The notes under the pieces are model-generated. The model worked only from the letters and a program-made list of their open reading frames with translations, made no database searches and was not told where the DNA came from. Made by a program: the position numbers and the translations under genes. DNA of 64,000 nucleotides, from contig NZ_BCRJ01000004.1 in NCBI RefSeq assembly GCF_001552535.1, positions 62,001 through 126,000 on the forward strand, given 5' to 3'. Of the stretch, positions 38,911 through 48,620 are shown piece by piece. The stretch is from Nocardioides jensenii JCM 1364 = NBRC 14755 (GTDB taxonomy: Bacteria; Actinomycetota; Actinomycetes; Propionibacteriales; Nocardioidaceae). The stretch's first letter is position 1; each line of letters begins with the position of its first letter.

Positions 38911-39611
38911 CGGCGAGCTCCGGGGAAGGACGGCATGGGCAGCAGGGTGGGTGACTCCTCGGGTGCGCCCGGGCTGAACGCCGGGGTGGCGAAGGGAGCG
39001 AGGCCGACCTCTTCCTCGGGCGGGCCCTCCGCGGCGAGCCGGCGTACGGCGTCCTGCTCGTCGCCCCGCAACGGCGGCAGCGTGGCGGTGATCGCATCAA
39101 GTAGATCGGCCCAGGGCTTGCGCATGTCGCGCAGCGAGATGCGCAGCAGCTCGAGCCCCGCCCGGTGGTCCAGCATCAGTCCCCGACCGAGGTCCTGGTC
39201 GCAGGTGGCGGCGTACTCGAGAACCACGGCCAGGTGGTCCGGCAGCTCGGACTCGTCGAGCACGAACCCCGAGCCGAGGTAGGTCTGCTTGAAGCGCAGC
39301 AGGGCCATCCCCCGCTTGCGCGTGTCGCCGTGGGCGAAGTAGGTGAGGAACAGGTTGCACCGGCGACGGTTGTCGAAGGTCTCCACGTAGTCCTCCTGCG
39401 CCAGCTCCAGCGGAGTCGAGCGGAGGTGAGCCACGAACCTGCGGATGGGCTCGCCGGTGGCGTCCGGCAGCTCGAGCGAGGCGGCGTGGATCAGGTCGAG
39501 CTGCTCCAGGAGAGCCTCGTCGGGGTAGCCCAGCAGCAACGACGTCGACTGCCAGACCACCGTCAGCTGCCCGGGTGACAGCGAGGAGTCCCGCCTGGAC
39601 CGGCGGCTCAC
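38907..39611 (-). CDS. narJ: Nitrate reductase assembly chaperone NarJ
   Basis: Cytoplasmic chaperone that holds NarG while the molybdenum cofactor is inserted. 234 residues, TorD/NarJ-like all-helical fold, with the conserved segments STSLLLGYPDEALLEQL, YVETFDNRRRCNLFLTYFAHGDTRKRG and DHLAVVLEYAA. The proline- and glycine-rich C-terminal tail is disordered. The start overlaps the narH stop and the stop overlaps the narI start, so all three are coupled in translation. Confidence 0.95.
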   Translation of the reverse strand: MSRRSRRDSSLSPGQLTVVWQSTSLLLGYPDEALLEQLDLIHAASLELPDATGEPIRRFVAHLRSTPLELAQEDYVETFDNRRRCNLFLTYFAHGDTRKRGMALLRFKQTYLGSGFVLDESELPDHLAVVLEYAATCDQDLGRGLMLDHRAGLELLRISLRDMRKPWADLLDAITATLPPLRGDEQDAVRRLAAEGPPEEEVGLAPFATPAFSPGAPEESPTLLPMPSFPGARR

Positions 39612-41257
39612 GAGTCCGGTCCCTTCGGCGGGAACAGCCCGGGTGGGGATCCCTTGCCGTCCCAGTTGAGCAGGTTCACCCGGGCACCCTTGTTCTCCGG
39701 CCCGGCCAGCGTGTCGGCGGTCTGCCGGTTCTGCAGCATCTCGAAGTTCTCCACCGCGATCGGCGTCGGTGTTCCGGAGCCCTCGCCGAACAGGTCGTGC
39801 TGCCCGCCGCCGTACTCACTCACAGCGCACTCCGTGCCGAGCTCCTCCAGCGAGTGCGCCTGCTCGGTGTGCGCGGAGGGGATGACGTAGCGCTCGTCGT
39901 ACTTGGCGATCGCGAGGAGCCGGTACATGTCGTACATCTCCTCCTCGCTCATCCCGACCGCGGCCGGGATGGAGGGGTCCGACTCACGGCCCATGTTGAT
40001 GTCGCGCATGTAGCAGCGCATCGCGGCCAGCTTCTTGAGCACGGCGTCCACCGGTGCGACGTCGCCTGCCGTGAACAGCTCGGCGAGGTACTCCACCGGG
40101 ATCCGCAGTGCGTCGATCGCGGCGAACAGGTTGCCCTTGTCCTCGGCGTCCTCCCCAGTCTCCTGGACCACGTCGACCACCGGCGACAGCGGCGGGATGT
40201 ACCAGACCATCGGCATGGTGCGGTATTCCGGGTGCAGCGGCAGGGCCACCCGGAAGGTGTTGATCAGCGCGTAGATCGGGGAACGCTGCGCGGCGTCGAT
40301 CCAGTCGCGGGCGATGCCGGCCTTCTCGGCCTCACGCATCACCTCGGGGTCGAACGGGTCGAGGAAGACATCGCGCTGGGCCTCGTAGAGACCGTGCTCG
40401 TCCTCGGTCGAGGCGGCCTCCAGCACCTTGTCGGCGTCGTACAGCATGAGGCCGATGTAGCGCAGTCGACCGACGCAGGTCTCCGCGCAGACGGTGGGGA
40501 GGCCCACCTCGATGCGCGGGAAGCAGAACGTGCACTTCTCGGCCTTGCCGGTGCGGTGGTTGAAGTAGATCTTCTTGTAGGGGCAGCCGGAGACGCACTT
40601 GCGCCAGCCACGGCACTTGTCCTGGTCGACCAGGACGATGCCGTCCTCCTCGCGCTTGTAGATCGCACCGCTCGGACACGACGCCGCACACGACGGGTTC
40701 AGGCAGTGCTCGCAGATCCGCGGCAGGTAGAACATGAAGGTCTGCTCGAACTCGAACTTCACCTTGTCGGCGATCTTCGCGAGCATCGGGTCGCGGTGCG
40801 CGGTCTCGGTGGAGCCGCCCAGGTCGTCGTCCCAGTTGGCCGACCACGAGATCTTCATGTTCTTGCCGCTGATCAGCGACTTCGGCCGAGCGACGGGCGT
40901 GTGCTCCTGCGCCGGTGCATCGGTGAGCGTGGCGTAGTCGTAGGTCCACGGCTCGTAGTACTCGTCGATCGAGGGCAGCTTGGGGTTGGAGAAGATCGTC
41001 ACGAGGCTCTTGAAGCGTCCACCGCCCTTGAGCTTCATCCGGCCGCTCTTGTTGAGCTCCCAACCGCCCTTCCACTTGTCCTGGTCCTCGTAGGTGCGCG
41101 GGTAGCCGAGCCCCGGTCGGGTCTCGACGTTGTTGAACCAGATGTATTCCGTGCCCGACCGGTTCGTCCACGCCTGCTTGCACGTCACCGAGCAGGTGTG
41201 ACACCCGATGCACTTGTCGAGGTTCATCACCATCGCCATCTGCGCCATCACACGCAT
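39608..41257 (-). CDS. narH: Respiratory nitrate reductase beta subunit NarH
   Basis: Iron-sulfur subunit that passes electrons from NarI to NarG. 549 residues. The cysteine clusters are complete: CIGCHTCSVTCKQAW near the N-terminus, CEHCLNPSCAASCPSGAIY, CRGWRKCVSGCPYKKIYF (the tryptophan marks the 3Fe-4S site) and CTFCFPRIEVGLPTVCAETC. The ATG at 41257 has GAGGGGGC in front. A REP-like element lies in the 60-base gap between it and narG, an unusual spot inside this operon. Confidence 0.97.
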   Translation of the reverse strand: MRVMAQMAMVMNLDKCIGCHTCSVTCKQAWTNRSGTEYIWFNNVETRPGLGYPRTYEDQDKWKGGWELNKSGRMKLKGGGRFKSLVTIFSNPKLPSIDEYYEPWTYDYATLTDAPAQEHTPVARPKSLISGKNMKISWSANWDDDLGGSTETAHRDPMLAKIADKVKFEFEQTFMFYLPRICEHCLNPSCAASCPSGAIYKREEDGIVLVDQDKCRGWRKCVSGCPYKKIYFNHRTGKAEKCTFCFPRIEVGLPTVCAETCVGRLRYIGLMLYDADKVLEAASTEDEHGLYEAQRDVFLDPFDPEVMREAEKAGIARDWIDAAQRSPIYALINTFRVALPLHPEYRTMPMVWYIPPLSPVVDVVQETGEDAEDKGNLFAAIDALRIPVEYLAELFTAGDVAPVDAVLKKLAAMRCYMRDINMGRESDPSIPAAVGMSEEEMYDMYRLLAIAKYDERYVIPSAHTEQAHSLEELGTECAVSEYGGGQHDLFGEGSGTPTPIAVENFEMLQNRQTADTLAGPENKGARVNLLNWDGKGSPPGLFPPKGPDS

Positions 41258-41274
41258 GTCAGTGCCCCCTCGGG

Positions 41275-41316
41275 GATCGAGTGACGCGAGCGCCGGCGAG
41301 CGTCGTATCGAGACCC
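41275..41316. repeat. REP-like element in the narG-narH gap
   Basis: GATCGAGTGACGCGAGCGCC...GTCGTATCGAGACC matches the ends and layout of the repeats at 16.8-17.5 kb (CGAGTG...GTATCGAGACC). The inner part differs but can still form a GC stem (GACGC...GCGTC). It fills most of the gap between the narG stop (41318) and the narH ribosome site, so it is transcribed as part of the operon mRNA. Confidence 0.75.
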
Positions 41317-41317
41317 A

Positions 41318-44300
41318 TCAGTACGTCACGTCCTGGCTGCGCTTGCGGATGATGGTGACCTCGTCACGTTGGTTGCCGGTGGGGCCGAGATAGTTGAACG
41401 CGAACGTCAACTGCGCGTAGCCCCCGATCAGGTGGGACGGCTTCACGAGCAGCCGGGTCAGCGAGTTGTGGATGCCGCCGCGCTTGCCCGACGTCTCCGC
41501 GAGCGGTACGTCGATGAGACGGTCCTGCGCGTGGTACATGTACACCGTGCCCTCGGGCATCCGGTGCGAGACGATCGCCCGGGCGACGACGACACCGTTG
41601 CGGTTGACCGCCTCGATCCAGTCGTTGTCCTTGATGCCCACCTTCGCGGCGTCCCGGTCGCTCATCCAGATGTTCTGCCCGCCGCGAGAGAGCGACAGCA
41701 TGAACAGGTTGTCCTGGTACTCCGAGTGGATCGACCACTTGTTGTGCGGGGTCAGGTAGCGCACGGTCAGGCCCTCGACCTCTCCGTTCGAACCGTCGGA
41801 GACGTTGCCGAGAGCGGGTTCCGCGAACAGCGCGGCCATGTTGAGCGGCGGACGGTAGACGGGCAGGCCCTCACCGAGCTCGGTCATCCAGTCGTGGTCG
41901 AGGTAGAAGTGCATGCGCCCGGTCAGCGTGTGCCAGGGCTTCTTGCGCTCCACGTTGATGGTGAACGGCGAGTACCGTCGCCCACCCGTCTCGGAGCCCG
42001 ACCACTCCGGTGAAGTGATCACCGGCACCGGCGGGCCCTGGGTGTCGGCGAAGGTGATCTGCTTGCCCTCGTGCTCCTCGGCCAGGTCGGCCAGTCGCAC
42101 CCCGGTGCGCTTCTCGAGAGTCTTGAAGCCCTGGGTGGCCAGGTGGCCGTTGGTGGTGCCCGACATCGCGAGGATCGCCTCGCAGACGTTGACGTCCTTC
42201 TTCAGCGAGGGCCGACCGTCCGCGACGCCGCCTCGAACGGCGCCGTTCTTGGCCCGCAGGTAGTCGACCTGTTTGCCCAGCTCGAAGGTGACTCCCTTGG
42301 TGGTCGCGCCGAGGGTGTCGACCAGCGGCCCGAGCGCGTTCATCTTCTCGGCGACGGCGCCGTAGTCACGTTCGACCTCGACCAGCTTGGGCATCGTGAC
42401 GCCCGGGATCGGCTCGCACTCGCCCTTCTTCCAGTCGCGGACCACGCCGTGCGGGTTCGCCATCGCGTCGGGGGTGTCGTGCGTCAACGGCACCGCGACG
42501 ACGTCCTTGCGGACCCCGAGGTGGGTGGTGGCCAGCTCGCTGAACTTCTCGGCGATGGTCTGCCACGCGTCCCAGTCGGTGCGGGTCTGCCACGGTGGTG
42601 CGATCGCCGGGTTGAAGGAGTGCACGAACGGGTGCATGTCGGTGGTGTTGAGGTCGTGCTTCTCGTACCAGGTGGCCGCCGGCAGCACGACGTCTGAGAA
42701 GATCGTCGTGCTGGTCTGCCGGAAGTCGATGGTCATCAACAGGTCGAGCTTGCCCTCGGGTGCCTCGTCGCGCCACGTCACGTCGACGGGGCGTTGGCCC
42801 TCGGGTGTCTCGGTGGCGCGCACCGACGAGTCGGTGCCGAGCAGGTGCTTGAGGAAGTACTCGTTGCCCTTGCCCGACGAGCCGAGCAGGTTGGCCCGCC
42901 AGATGGAGAGAATGCGCGGGTAGTTCTGCGGCGCATCGGGATCTTCGCCGGCGAAGTCGAGCTCGCCCGCCTTGAGCTGCTCCACGATGTACTCGCCCAC
43001 GGGCTTCCCCGCGGTGGCCGCGTCGTCGCTCAGGTCGAGCGGGTTGCGGTCGAACGTGGGGTACGACGGCATCCACCCCATGCGTGCGCTCTGCGCGATC
43101 ACGTCGGCCGTGGACTTGCCAGCCAGCTGGCCGGTGCCCGTGGTGGCTGAGAGGGTGTCGGCGCCGAACTGGTCATAGCGGAACTGGTTGGTGTGGAGGT
43201 ACCAGTACGCCGTCTGGATCATGTTGCGCGGAGGCCGGTTCCAGTCGAGCGCATTGGCGATCTGGGTGTAGCCGGTGATCGGCCGCACCTTCTCCTGCCC
43301 GACGTAGTGGGCCCAGCCTCCGCCGTTGACGCCCTGGCAGCCGGTCAGGTTGGTCAAGGTGAGGAACGCGCGGTAGATCGTGTCGGAGTGGAACCAATGG
43401 TTGGTGCCGGCCCCCATCACGATCATCGAGCGCCCCTTGGACTCCTCGGCATTCGCGGCGAACTCGCGGCCGATCCGGGCCGCGGTCGCAGCCGGGACGC
43501 CGGTGATCTTCTCCTGCCACGCGGGCGTGTACGGCGACTCCGGGTCGTCGTAGTCGCTGGCCCACTCCCCCGGCAATCCGTCGCGGCCGACGCCGTACTG
43601 CGCGAGCAGCAGGTCGAAGACCGTGGTGACGAGGTGACCGTCGATGCGGCGCACCGGAACACCCCGGGGCAGGTCGGCAGCCGCACCGTCGGGGGTGTCG
43701 AAGCGTGGGAACCGGACGAGCACGGTCTCTTCGGCCCCGTCGAGCAGTGAGAGCTTCGGGTCAGTCTCGCCGAGTTCGAGGTTCCACTTGCCGACCCCGG
43801 CGTCGCCGTAGCGATGGCCGAGCGAGCCGTTCGGCACGACCGGCTCGCCGGTGCGTGCGTCGATGAGGACGGTCTTGAAGGCGGCGTTCTCCTCCGCCGG
43901 ATCGGTCGAGGCGAGGTCGGAGGCGGTCAGGAACTTGCCCGCGGTGAACTGGCCATCGGCGGCTTCGTCGAGCCTCACCAAGTAGGGCAGGTCGGTGTAG
44001 GCCTTGACGTAGTCGGTGAAGTACGGCGTCTGGCGGTCGACGAAGAACTCCTTGAGCACGACGTGGCCCATCGCCATCGCCAGCGCGGCATCGGTGCCCG
44101 GCCTCGCGGGCAGCCACTCGTCGGCGAACTTCACGTTGTCGGCGTAGTCGGGCGCGACCGCGACGACCTTCTGACCCCGGTAGCGGGCCTCGACCATCCA
44201 GTGCGCGTCCGGGGTGCGGGTGACCGGAAGGTTCGAGCCCCACATGATCAGGTAGCCGGCGTTCCACCAGTCGCCCGACTCCGGGACGTCGGTCTGGTCG

Positions 44301-45112
44301 CCGAACACCTGGGGTGAGGCGACCGGCAGGTCGGCGTACCAGTCGTAGAAGCTCAGCATCGAGCCGCCGATGAGGTTCACGAACCGGGCACCGGAGGCGT
44401 GGGAGACCATCGACATGGCGGGGATCGGCGAGAACCCGGCGACCCGGTCGGGGCCGTACTTCTTGATCGTGTGCACGTGCGCAGCCGCGACGATCTCGCT
44501 GGCCTCTTCCCACGTGGCACGGACCAGGCCGCCCTTGCCGCGGGCCGACTTGTAGGCCTTGGCCCGGAGCGGGTTCTCGACGATGTGCGCCCAGGCCTTG
44601 ACCGGGTCACCGTCGTGCTGGGCCTTGGCCTCGCGAAACATCTGGAGCAGGACACCCCGCACGTAGGGGTAGCGCACCCGGGTCGGCGAGTAGGTGTACC
44701 AGGAGAACGCCGCGCCACGGGGGCAGCCGCGGGGTTCGTACTCCGGGGAGTCCGGGCCCACCGACGGGTAGTCGGTCTGCTGGGTCTCCCAGGTGATGAT
44801 GCCGTCCTTGACGTAGACCTTCCACGAGCAGGAGCCCGTGCAGTTCACGCCGTGCGTGGAGCGGACCACCTTGTCGTGGCTCCACCGGTCGCGGTAGAAG
44901 TCGTCGGCATCGCGTCCACCGGTCTTGTGCAGGGAACGCAGGTCTTCGGAGACCTTGTCCCTCGTGAAGTAGCGGCGAGTGCGCACCAGCGCTTCGCTCA
45001 GCCCACCGTCCATTCCGACTGCGTTCCCGTTGCGCTGGGTCTGGCTCTTGGCTTCATGGCTCACGCGACATTGCCTCAGGTCTTCTGCGGGTGTGTGCTT
45101 CGGACCGTTCAT
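41318..45112 (-). CDS. narG: Respiratory nitrate reductase alpha subunit NarG
   Basis: Catalytic molybdenum (bis-MGD) subunit that reduces nitrate to nitrite on the cytoplasmic side. 1264 residues, full length. The FS0 iron-sulfur motif HGVNCTGSCSW is near residue 85-97; then TDYPSVGPDSPEYEPRGCPRG and the Mo-ligand region WGSNLPVTRTPDAHW with its aspartate; GAGTNHWFHSD and FNYLGPTGNQRDEV are family-specific. No twin-arginine signal is seen, as expected. ATG at 45112 is used, but an internal GTG at 45064 is possible. It follows narK by 35 bases. Confidence 0.97.
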   Translation of the reverse strand: MNGPKHTPAEDLRQCRVSHEAKSQTQRNGNAVGMDGGLSEALVRTRRYFTRDKVSEDLRSLHKTGGRDADDFYRDRWSHDKVVRSTHGVNCTGSCSWKVYVKDGIITWETQQTDYPSVGPDSPEYEPRGCPRGAAFSWYTYSPTRVRYPYVRGVLLQMFREAKAQHDGDPVKAWAHIVENPLRAKAYKSARGKGGLVRATWEEASEIVAAAHVHTIKKYGPDRVAGFSPIPAMSMVSHASGARFVNLIGGSMLSFYDWYADLPVASPQVFGDQTDVPESGDWWNAGYLIMWGSNLPVTRTPDAHWMVEARYRGQKVVAVAPDYADNVKFADEWLPARPGTDAALAMAMGHVVLKEFFVDRQTPYFTDYVKAYTDLPYLVRLDEAADGQFTAGKFLTASDLASTDPAEENAAFKTVLIDARTGEPVVPNGSLGHRYGDAGVGKWNLELGETDPKLSLLDGAEETVLVRFPRFDTPDGAAADLPRGVPVRRIDGHLVTTVFDLLLAQYGVGRDGLPGEWASDYDDPESPYTPAWQEKITGVPAATAARIGREFAANAEESKGRSMIVMGAGTNHWFHSDTIYRAFLTLTNLTGCQGVNGGGWAHYVGQEKVRPITGYTQIANALDWNRPPRNMIQTAYWYLHTNQFRYDQFGADTLSATTGTGQLAGKSTADVIAQSARMGWMPSYPTFDRNPLDLSDDAATAGKPVGEYIVEQLKAGELDFAGEDPDAPQNYPRILSIWRANLLGSSGKGNEYFLKHLLGTDSSVRATETPEGQRPVDVTWRDEAPEGKLDLLMTIDFRQTSTTIFSDVVLPAATWYEKHDLNTTDMHPFVHSFNPAIAPPWQTRTDWDAWQTIAEKFSELATTHLGVRKDVVAVPLTHDTPDAMANPHGVVRDWKKGECEPIPGVTMPKLVEVERDYGAVAEKMNALGPLVDTLGATTKGVTFELGKQVDYLRAKNGAVRGGVADGRPSLKKDVNVCEAILAMSGTTNGHLATQGFKTLEKRTGVRLADLAEEHEGKQITFADTQGPPVPVITSPEWSGSETGGRRYSPFTINVERKKPWHTLTGRMHFYLDHDWMTELGEGLPVYRPPLNMAALFAEPALGNVSDGSNGEVEGLTVRYLTPHNKWSIHSEYQDNLFMLSLSRGGQNIWMSDRDAAKVGIKDNDWIEAVNRNGVVVARAIVSHRMPEGTVYMYHAQDRLIDVPLAETSGKRGGIHNSLTRLLVKPSHLIGGYAQLTFAFNYLGPTGNQRDEVTIIRKRSQDVTY

Positions 45113-45147
45113 CTCGGACCATACTCGCTTGGCCTGAAGACGTCAGG

Positions 45148-46410
45148 TCATGCATCGGCGGACTGGTGGGTTCGTGCGGTGCGGGCGACCACGGTGATCG
45201 TGAGTGCCAGCGCCAGGGCGGCAGTCACTGACAGCATCCACAGGCCGATGGCGTAGGAGTCGGTGCGGCCGTAGATGTAGCCCATGATCAGTGGCGGCAG
45301 GAACCCGCCCAGCCCGCCAGCCGCGCCGACCATTCCGGTCACACCGCCGACCCGTGACTGCTCGGTCACTCGTGCGACCAGTGCGAAGGTCGCGCCGCTC
45401 CCGGCTCCGAGAGCTGCAGCCATGGCCAGGAACGAGAAGGTTCCCACGTGTTCCAGGATCGGCTGCGTGGCCGTGATGCCAGCCCCGACCACCACGATGC
45501 CGTAGCCGGTGGCGAGCACCGGGATCGCGCCGAACCGGTCCGAGAGCCAGCCGCCAACTGGTCGCATGATGACCGCGACGACGACGAATCCGGCCATCCG
45601 GTTCGCGGCGTCGGCAGGGGTCAGCTCGTAGGCGACCTTGAGGTACGACGGCAGGTAGACCGAGAACGCGACGTAGCCGCCGAAGGCCACCGCGTAGAGC
45701 AGGCTGGCCTGCCAGGTGATCGGGAGACGTGCGGTCGCGGTCAGCCGTTGCACCAGTGGTGTGGTGGGGACGGTGCGTCCCGGCGCATCGCGCAGCACCA
45801 GCCACGCCGCGGCTGCGTAGACCGCGAGTACGACGGCCATGATCAGGAACGGTGCCCGCTCACCGACGTTGGTGTAGAGCTTCACCGTGGTCAGCGCACT
45901 GATCGCGGTGCCGCCCATTCCGGCGCCGAAGATGCCGACAGCCAGGCCGCGTCGCTCCGGCGGGAACCAGGCGTTGACGAACGGCACACCGACCGCGAAC
46001 GCAGTGCCGCCGATCCCGAGGAAGAAGCCACCGAAGAGCAGGGCGGCGTACGACGTCTGCGCGAAGAAGCCGATGAACAGGACCGGCACGATGGTCGCTG
46101 CCGACACCAGCGGGAACATGACCCGTCCGCCGAAGCGGTCTGTCAGCGCGCCGACGACGATCCTTCCCAGCGACCCGACGACGACGGGCACTGCGACCAG
46201 CAGTGCCACGTCGGACTCGGTCAGCGCCCCCAGGGTCCCCTTGTCGCGGAACAACGGGCCGAGGGGGCTCAGGAGCGCCCATGCCCAGAAGTTGACCGCG
46301 AAGCCGAGAGTGGCCATCGCCAGCATCAGCCCAGGGGAACCGGCGGTGCCTCGCGTCGTCTTGTCGACGGTGGTCATGACCGTGACGCTACTCGTTGTTG
46401 GTGTCTGCAC
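45148..46410 (-). CDS. narK: Nitrate/nitrite transporter NarK
   Basis: Twelve-helix major-facilitator carrier for nitrate uptake and nitrite export. 420 residues with the NNP signatures: LATLGFAVNFWAWALLSPLG in helix 1, GGFFLGIGGTAFAVGVPFVN (first nitrate signature) and GAAGGLGGFLPPLIMG (second). It is the first gene of narKGHJI-hemerythrin. The GTG at 46410 has AAGGTGG in front; an ATG at 46377 is the alternative. A perfect DosR-like box is 36 bases upstream, mirroring DosR control of mycobacterial narK2. Confidence 0.95.
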   Translation of the reverse strand: MQTPTTSSVTVMTTVDKTTRGTAGSPGLMLAMATLGFAVNFWAWALLSPLGPLFRDKGTLGALTESDVALLVAVPVVVGSLGRIVVGALTDRFGGRVMFPLVSAATIVPVLFIGFFAQTSYAALLFGGFFLGIGGTAFAVGVPFVNAWFPPERRGLAVGIFGAGMGGTAISALTTVKLYTNVGERAPFLIMAVVLAVYAAAAWLVLRDAPGRTVPTTPLVQRLTATARLPITWQASLLYAVAFGGYVAFSVYLPSYLKVAYELTPADAANRMAGFVVVAVIMRPVGGWLSDRFGAIPVLATGYGIVVVGAGITATQPILEHVGTFSFLAMAAALGAGSGATFALVARVTEQSRVGGVTGMVGAAGGLGGFLPPLIMGYIYGRTDSYAIGLWMLSVTAALALALTITVVARTARTHQSADA

Positions 46411-46445
46411 GCATCCACCTTGGCAAGGAAGTCCGAGTTGCGACC

Positions 46446-46459
46446 GGGCCGAAGGTCCC
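46446..46459 (-). promoter_or_regulatory. DosR-like box of the nar operon
   Basis: On the minus strand GGGACCTTCGGCCC, a perfect 14/14 match and identical to the box before the P-type ATPase gene at 23269. It ends 36 bases upstream of the narK GTG. A degenerate second site (9/14) begins 22 bases further upstream at 46468. Confidence 0.78.
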
Positions 46460-46488
46460 TTCTCCGTGGGGCCAACGAATCGGCACCG

Positions 46489-47730
46489 TCAGACAACCAG
46501 CAGCACCACGCAGAGCGTGACCGCGACGACCACGAGAATCTGCATCGCCGCGAGCGGCCGGGACACGACGTGGCCGCCCAGGACTGTTCGGTCGCGAGAG
46601 AGTCGGGCCATCAGCACCAGGAGTGGAACAATCAGGACCGCGTTGAGCATCTGGGTCCACACCAGGACCGGCACGAGTGGCAGGGCAGGAATCAGCACGA
46701 TCCCGGCGGCGACCGTCGTGACGGCGATGTTGCTCAGGTAGAACAGGCGCGCCTCGGAGAAGGAGCGGTCCAGGGCGGCTTCGGAACCCGTGAAGTCGCA
46801 GACGGAGTAAGCGGTGGACAGCGGAAGGATGGCAGAGGCCAACAGCGCCGCCCCGATCAGCCCGACCGCCAGACACAGCCCGGCGAGGTTGCCCGCAACG
46901 GGCGCAAGGGCGGCAGCGGCGTCGTCGGCGGTCTGGATGCTGACGTCTGACTCGTGCAGGGTCGCCGCACAGGAGACCACGACGAAGAAGCCGATGATGC
47001 CGGTGAGCGCCGCACCGAGCACGACGTCCAGGCGCTCGTATCGAAGGTCCTTGACGGTCAGCCTCTTGTCGACTGCGTAGGACTGGATGAAGCTCACACC
47101 CCAAGGTGCCAGCGTGGTGCCCACCGTCGCGGCCACGATCAGTGTGTCGTCGTGGCGGAGGCTCATCCGTGGAGTCACCAGGCCAGTGAAGGCGGCGGAC
47201 CAGTCCGGTTGGGCGAGTATGCCGGCGCCCAGGTAGGCGAGGAAGACGGCGGCCAACGCCATCAACACGTGTTCGACGCGATGAAAGCTTCCCGCGAGCA
47301 CCAGCCACGACACAGCCACGGCAGCCACCGGCACGGCGACGTAGCGGCTGACACCCAGGAGTTCCCCACCGGCGGCGATCCCGGCGAACTCCGCGGTCGC
47401 CGTACCCAGGTTCGCGGCAACCAGCGCCACCAGCGCAGCCGCGCCGATGCCGACCCCGTAGCGGTGTCGAATCAGACCGATCAGCCCCTGGCCGGTGACG
47501 ACACCCAGTCGCGCCCCGAGGTCGTGGAAGACCATCAGGGCCACGGTGGAGAGCAACAGCACCCACAACAACCTGTAACCGTGGTCGGCACCCAGCACGG
47601 AGTACGTCGTGATGCCCGCCGGGTCGTCGTCGGAGAGGCCTGCCAGCAGGCCCGGTCCGAGGACGGCGAGGAGCGGCAGGGATCTTCTGATCGGACGCCG
47701 TGCCGCTTCTGCCCGGGCGGCTTCCGTCAT
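46489..47730 (-). CDS. Nramp-related divalent metal transporter (probably Mg2+ type)
   Basis: 413-residue protein with eleven or so membrane segments of the SLC11/Nramp fold. The helix-1 motif reads SDDDPAGITTYS instead of the usual DPGN, and helix 6 reads GTTLAPWGVSFIQS, so the metal-selecting methionine of the usual MPH motif is replaced by alanine. Loss of that methionine is known from Nramp-related magnesium transporters (NRMT), so Mg2+ or a similar hard ion is the likely substrate. The start overlaps the stop of an MgtE-N-like gene (ATGA), which supports magnesium. Confidence 0.87.
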   Translation of the reverse strand: MTEAARAEAARRPIRRSLPLLAVLGPGLLAGLSDDDPAGITTYSVLGADHGYRLLWVLLLSTVALMVFHDLGARLGVVTGQGLIGLIRHRYGVGIGAAALVALVAANLGTATAEFAGIAAGGELLGVSRYVAVPVAAVAVSWLVLAGSFHRVEHVLMALAAVFLAYLGAGILAQPDWSAAFTGLVTPRMSLRHDDTLIVAATVGTTLAPWGVSFIQSYAVDKRLTVKDLRYERLDVVLGAALTGIIGFFVVVSCAATLHESDVSIQTADDAAAALAPVAGNLAGLCLAVGLIGAALLASAILPLSTAYSVCDFTGSEAALDRSFSEARLFYLSNIAVTTVAAGIVLIPALPLVPVLVWTQMLNAVLIVPLLVLMARLSRDRTVLGGHVVSRPLAAMQILVVVAVTLCVVLLVV

Positions 47731-48584
47731 TCCCGGTCACCGTCGCGGCGGTGCGTCGCGGGGCTGTGGAGGCGCCAGCCGCCCAGCCGACGGGTGCGCC
47801 GCGGCGGCCCGCCACTGCCCGTCACCCGGGCCCGCACATGCGGGTGCAGCAACCCCACGGCCTCCTCGCGCAGGTCCCGGTCGGCGGCATGGATGATGTC
47901 GCGTGCGTGTGCCACGGGGACGCGGGTCAGCACCTCGGCCATGCCTTGGGCAGGGAGCGTGAGCACCCGCGGGTGTGGGGTCGCCAACTGCGCCGCATGA
48001 CCGTGTGCCGAGATCAGGTGGACCTCGGACAGCGGCACCGCCTGCTGCGCGGAGGCCGACGATGCTCTGCCTCCGAAGCGACGCAGCATCCCGGAGGTGC
48101 TGAGGTCAACGCCGACGACGTGTGCACCGTCGGGGCCGACCTCGATGACGACGTCACTCACCCGGGTACGCCTCGGCGGCACGGCCAGGACGACAGGTGC
48201 ATCAAGCACATCCCGGCGCACCAGCAGACTGGTCGGGCCGGGCACCGACTCGGTCGCCGGCGCGGCAGTCCCGCTCAAGGTGAGTGTCCCCGTGCCGGGC
48301 CGGGCAGAAAGGCTCGCGAACGGGGCCACGAGGCGTCGACCGTCCGGGGCCCCGATGACCACGTGCGTGACCGGCGGATGCTGGGCGCCCGCGACCAGGT
48401 CCGTCACCAGGTCCCGAAACCACCCGAGTCGATGACCCGACTCGTCGAACACGCCGGCGCCCAGCCAGTTCGAGAACAGGTGCAGCCCGGGAGCGACGTC
48501 GCAACTCCGTTCGGTACGTCGTCCGCGCTCAACGAGGCGGACGCCTCCAGCGAGCCACCGGCGCCAGTGCAGACGTCGTTCCAT
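47727..48584 (-). CDS. PRC-barrel / MgtE N-domain-like protein
   Basis: 285-residue soluble protein. Two PRC-barrel-like stretches (GVFDESGHRLGWFRDLVTDL; DVVIEVGPDGAHVVGVDLST) are followed by helical repeats like the MgtE intracellular N domain (MAEVLTRVPVAHARDIIHAA, DLREEAVGLLHPHVR). CBS domains and the MgtE membrane part are absent; the protein ends after an arginine-rich tail. It is read as a cytoplasmic magnesium sensor or regulator for the coupled Nramp-like carrier. ATG 48584 or GTG 48608 could be the start; neither has a clear ribosome site. A DosR-like box pair is upstream. Confidence 0.72.
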   Translation of the reverse strand: MERRLHWRRWLAGGVRLVERGRRTERSCDVAPGLHLFSNWLGAGVFDESGHRLGWFRDLVTDLVAGAQHPPVTHVVIGAPDGRRLVAPFASLSARPGTGTLTLSGTAAPATESVPGPTSLLVRRDVLDAPVVLAVPPRRTRVSDVVIEVGPDGAHVVGVDLSTSGMLRRFGGRASSASAQQAVPLSEVHLISAHGHAAQLATPHPRVLTLPAQGMAEVLTRVPVAHARDIIHAADRDLREEAVGLLHPHVRARVTGSGGPPRRTRRLGGWRLHSPATHRRDGDRE

Positions 48585-48620
48585 GGCGCAATTCTGTGCC
48601 GTCACCACCCGGCACAGGCA

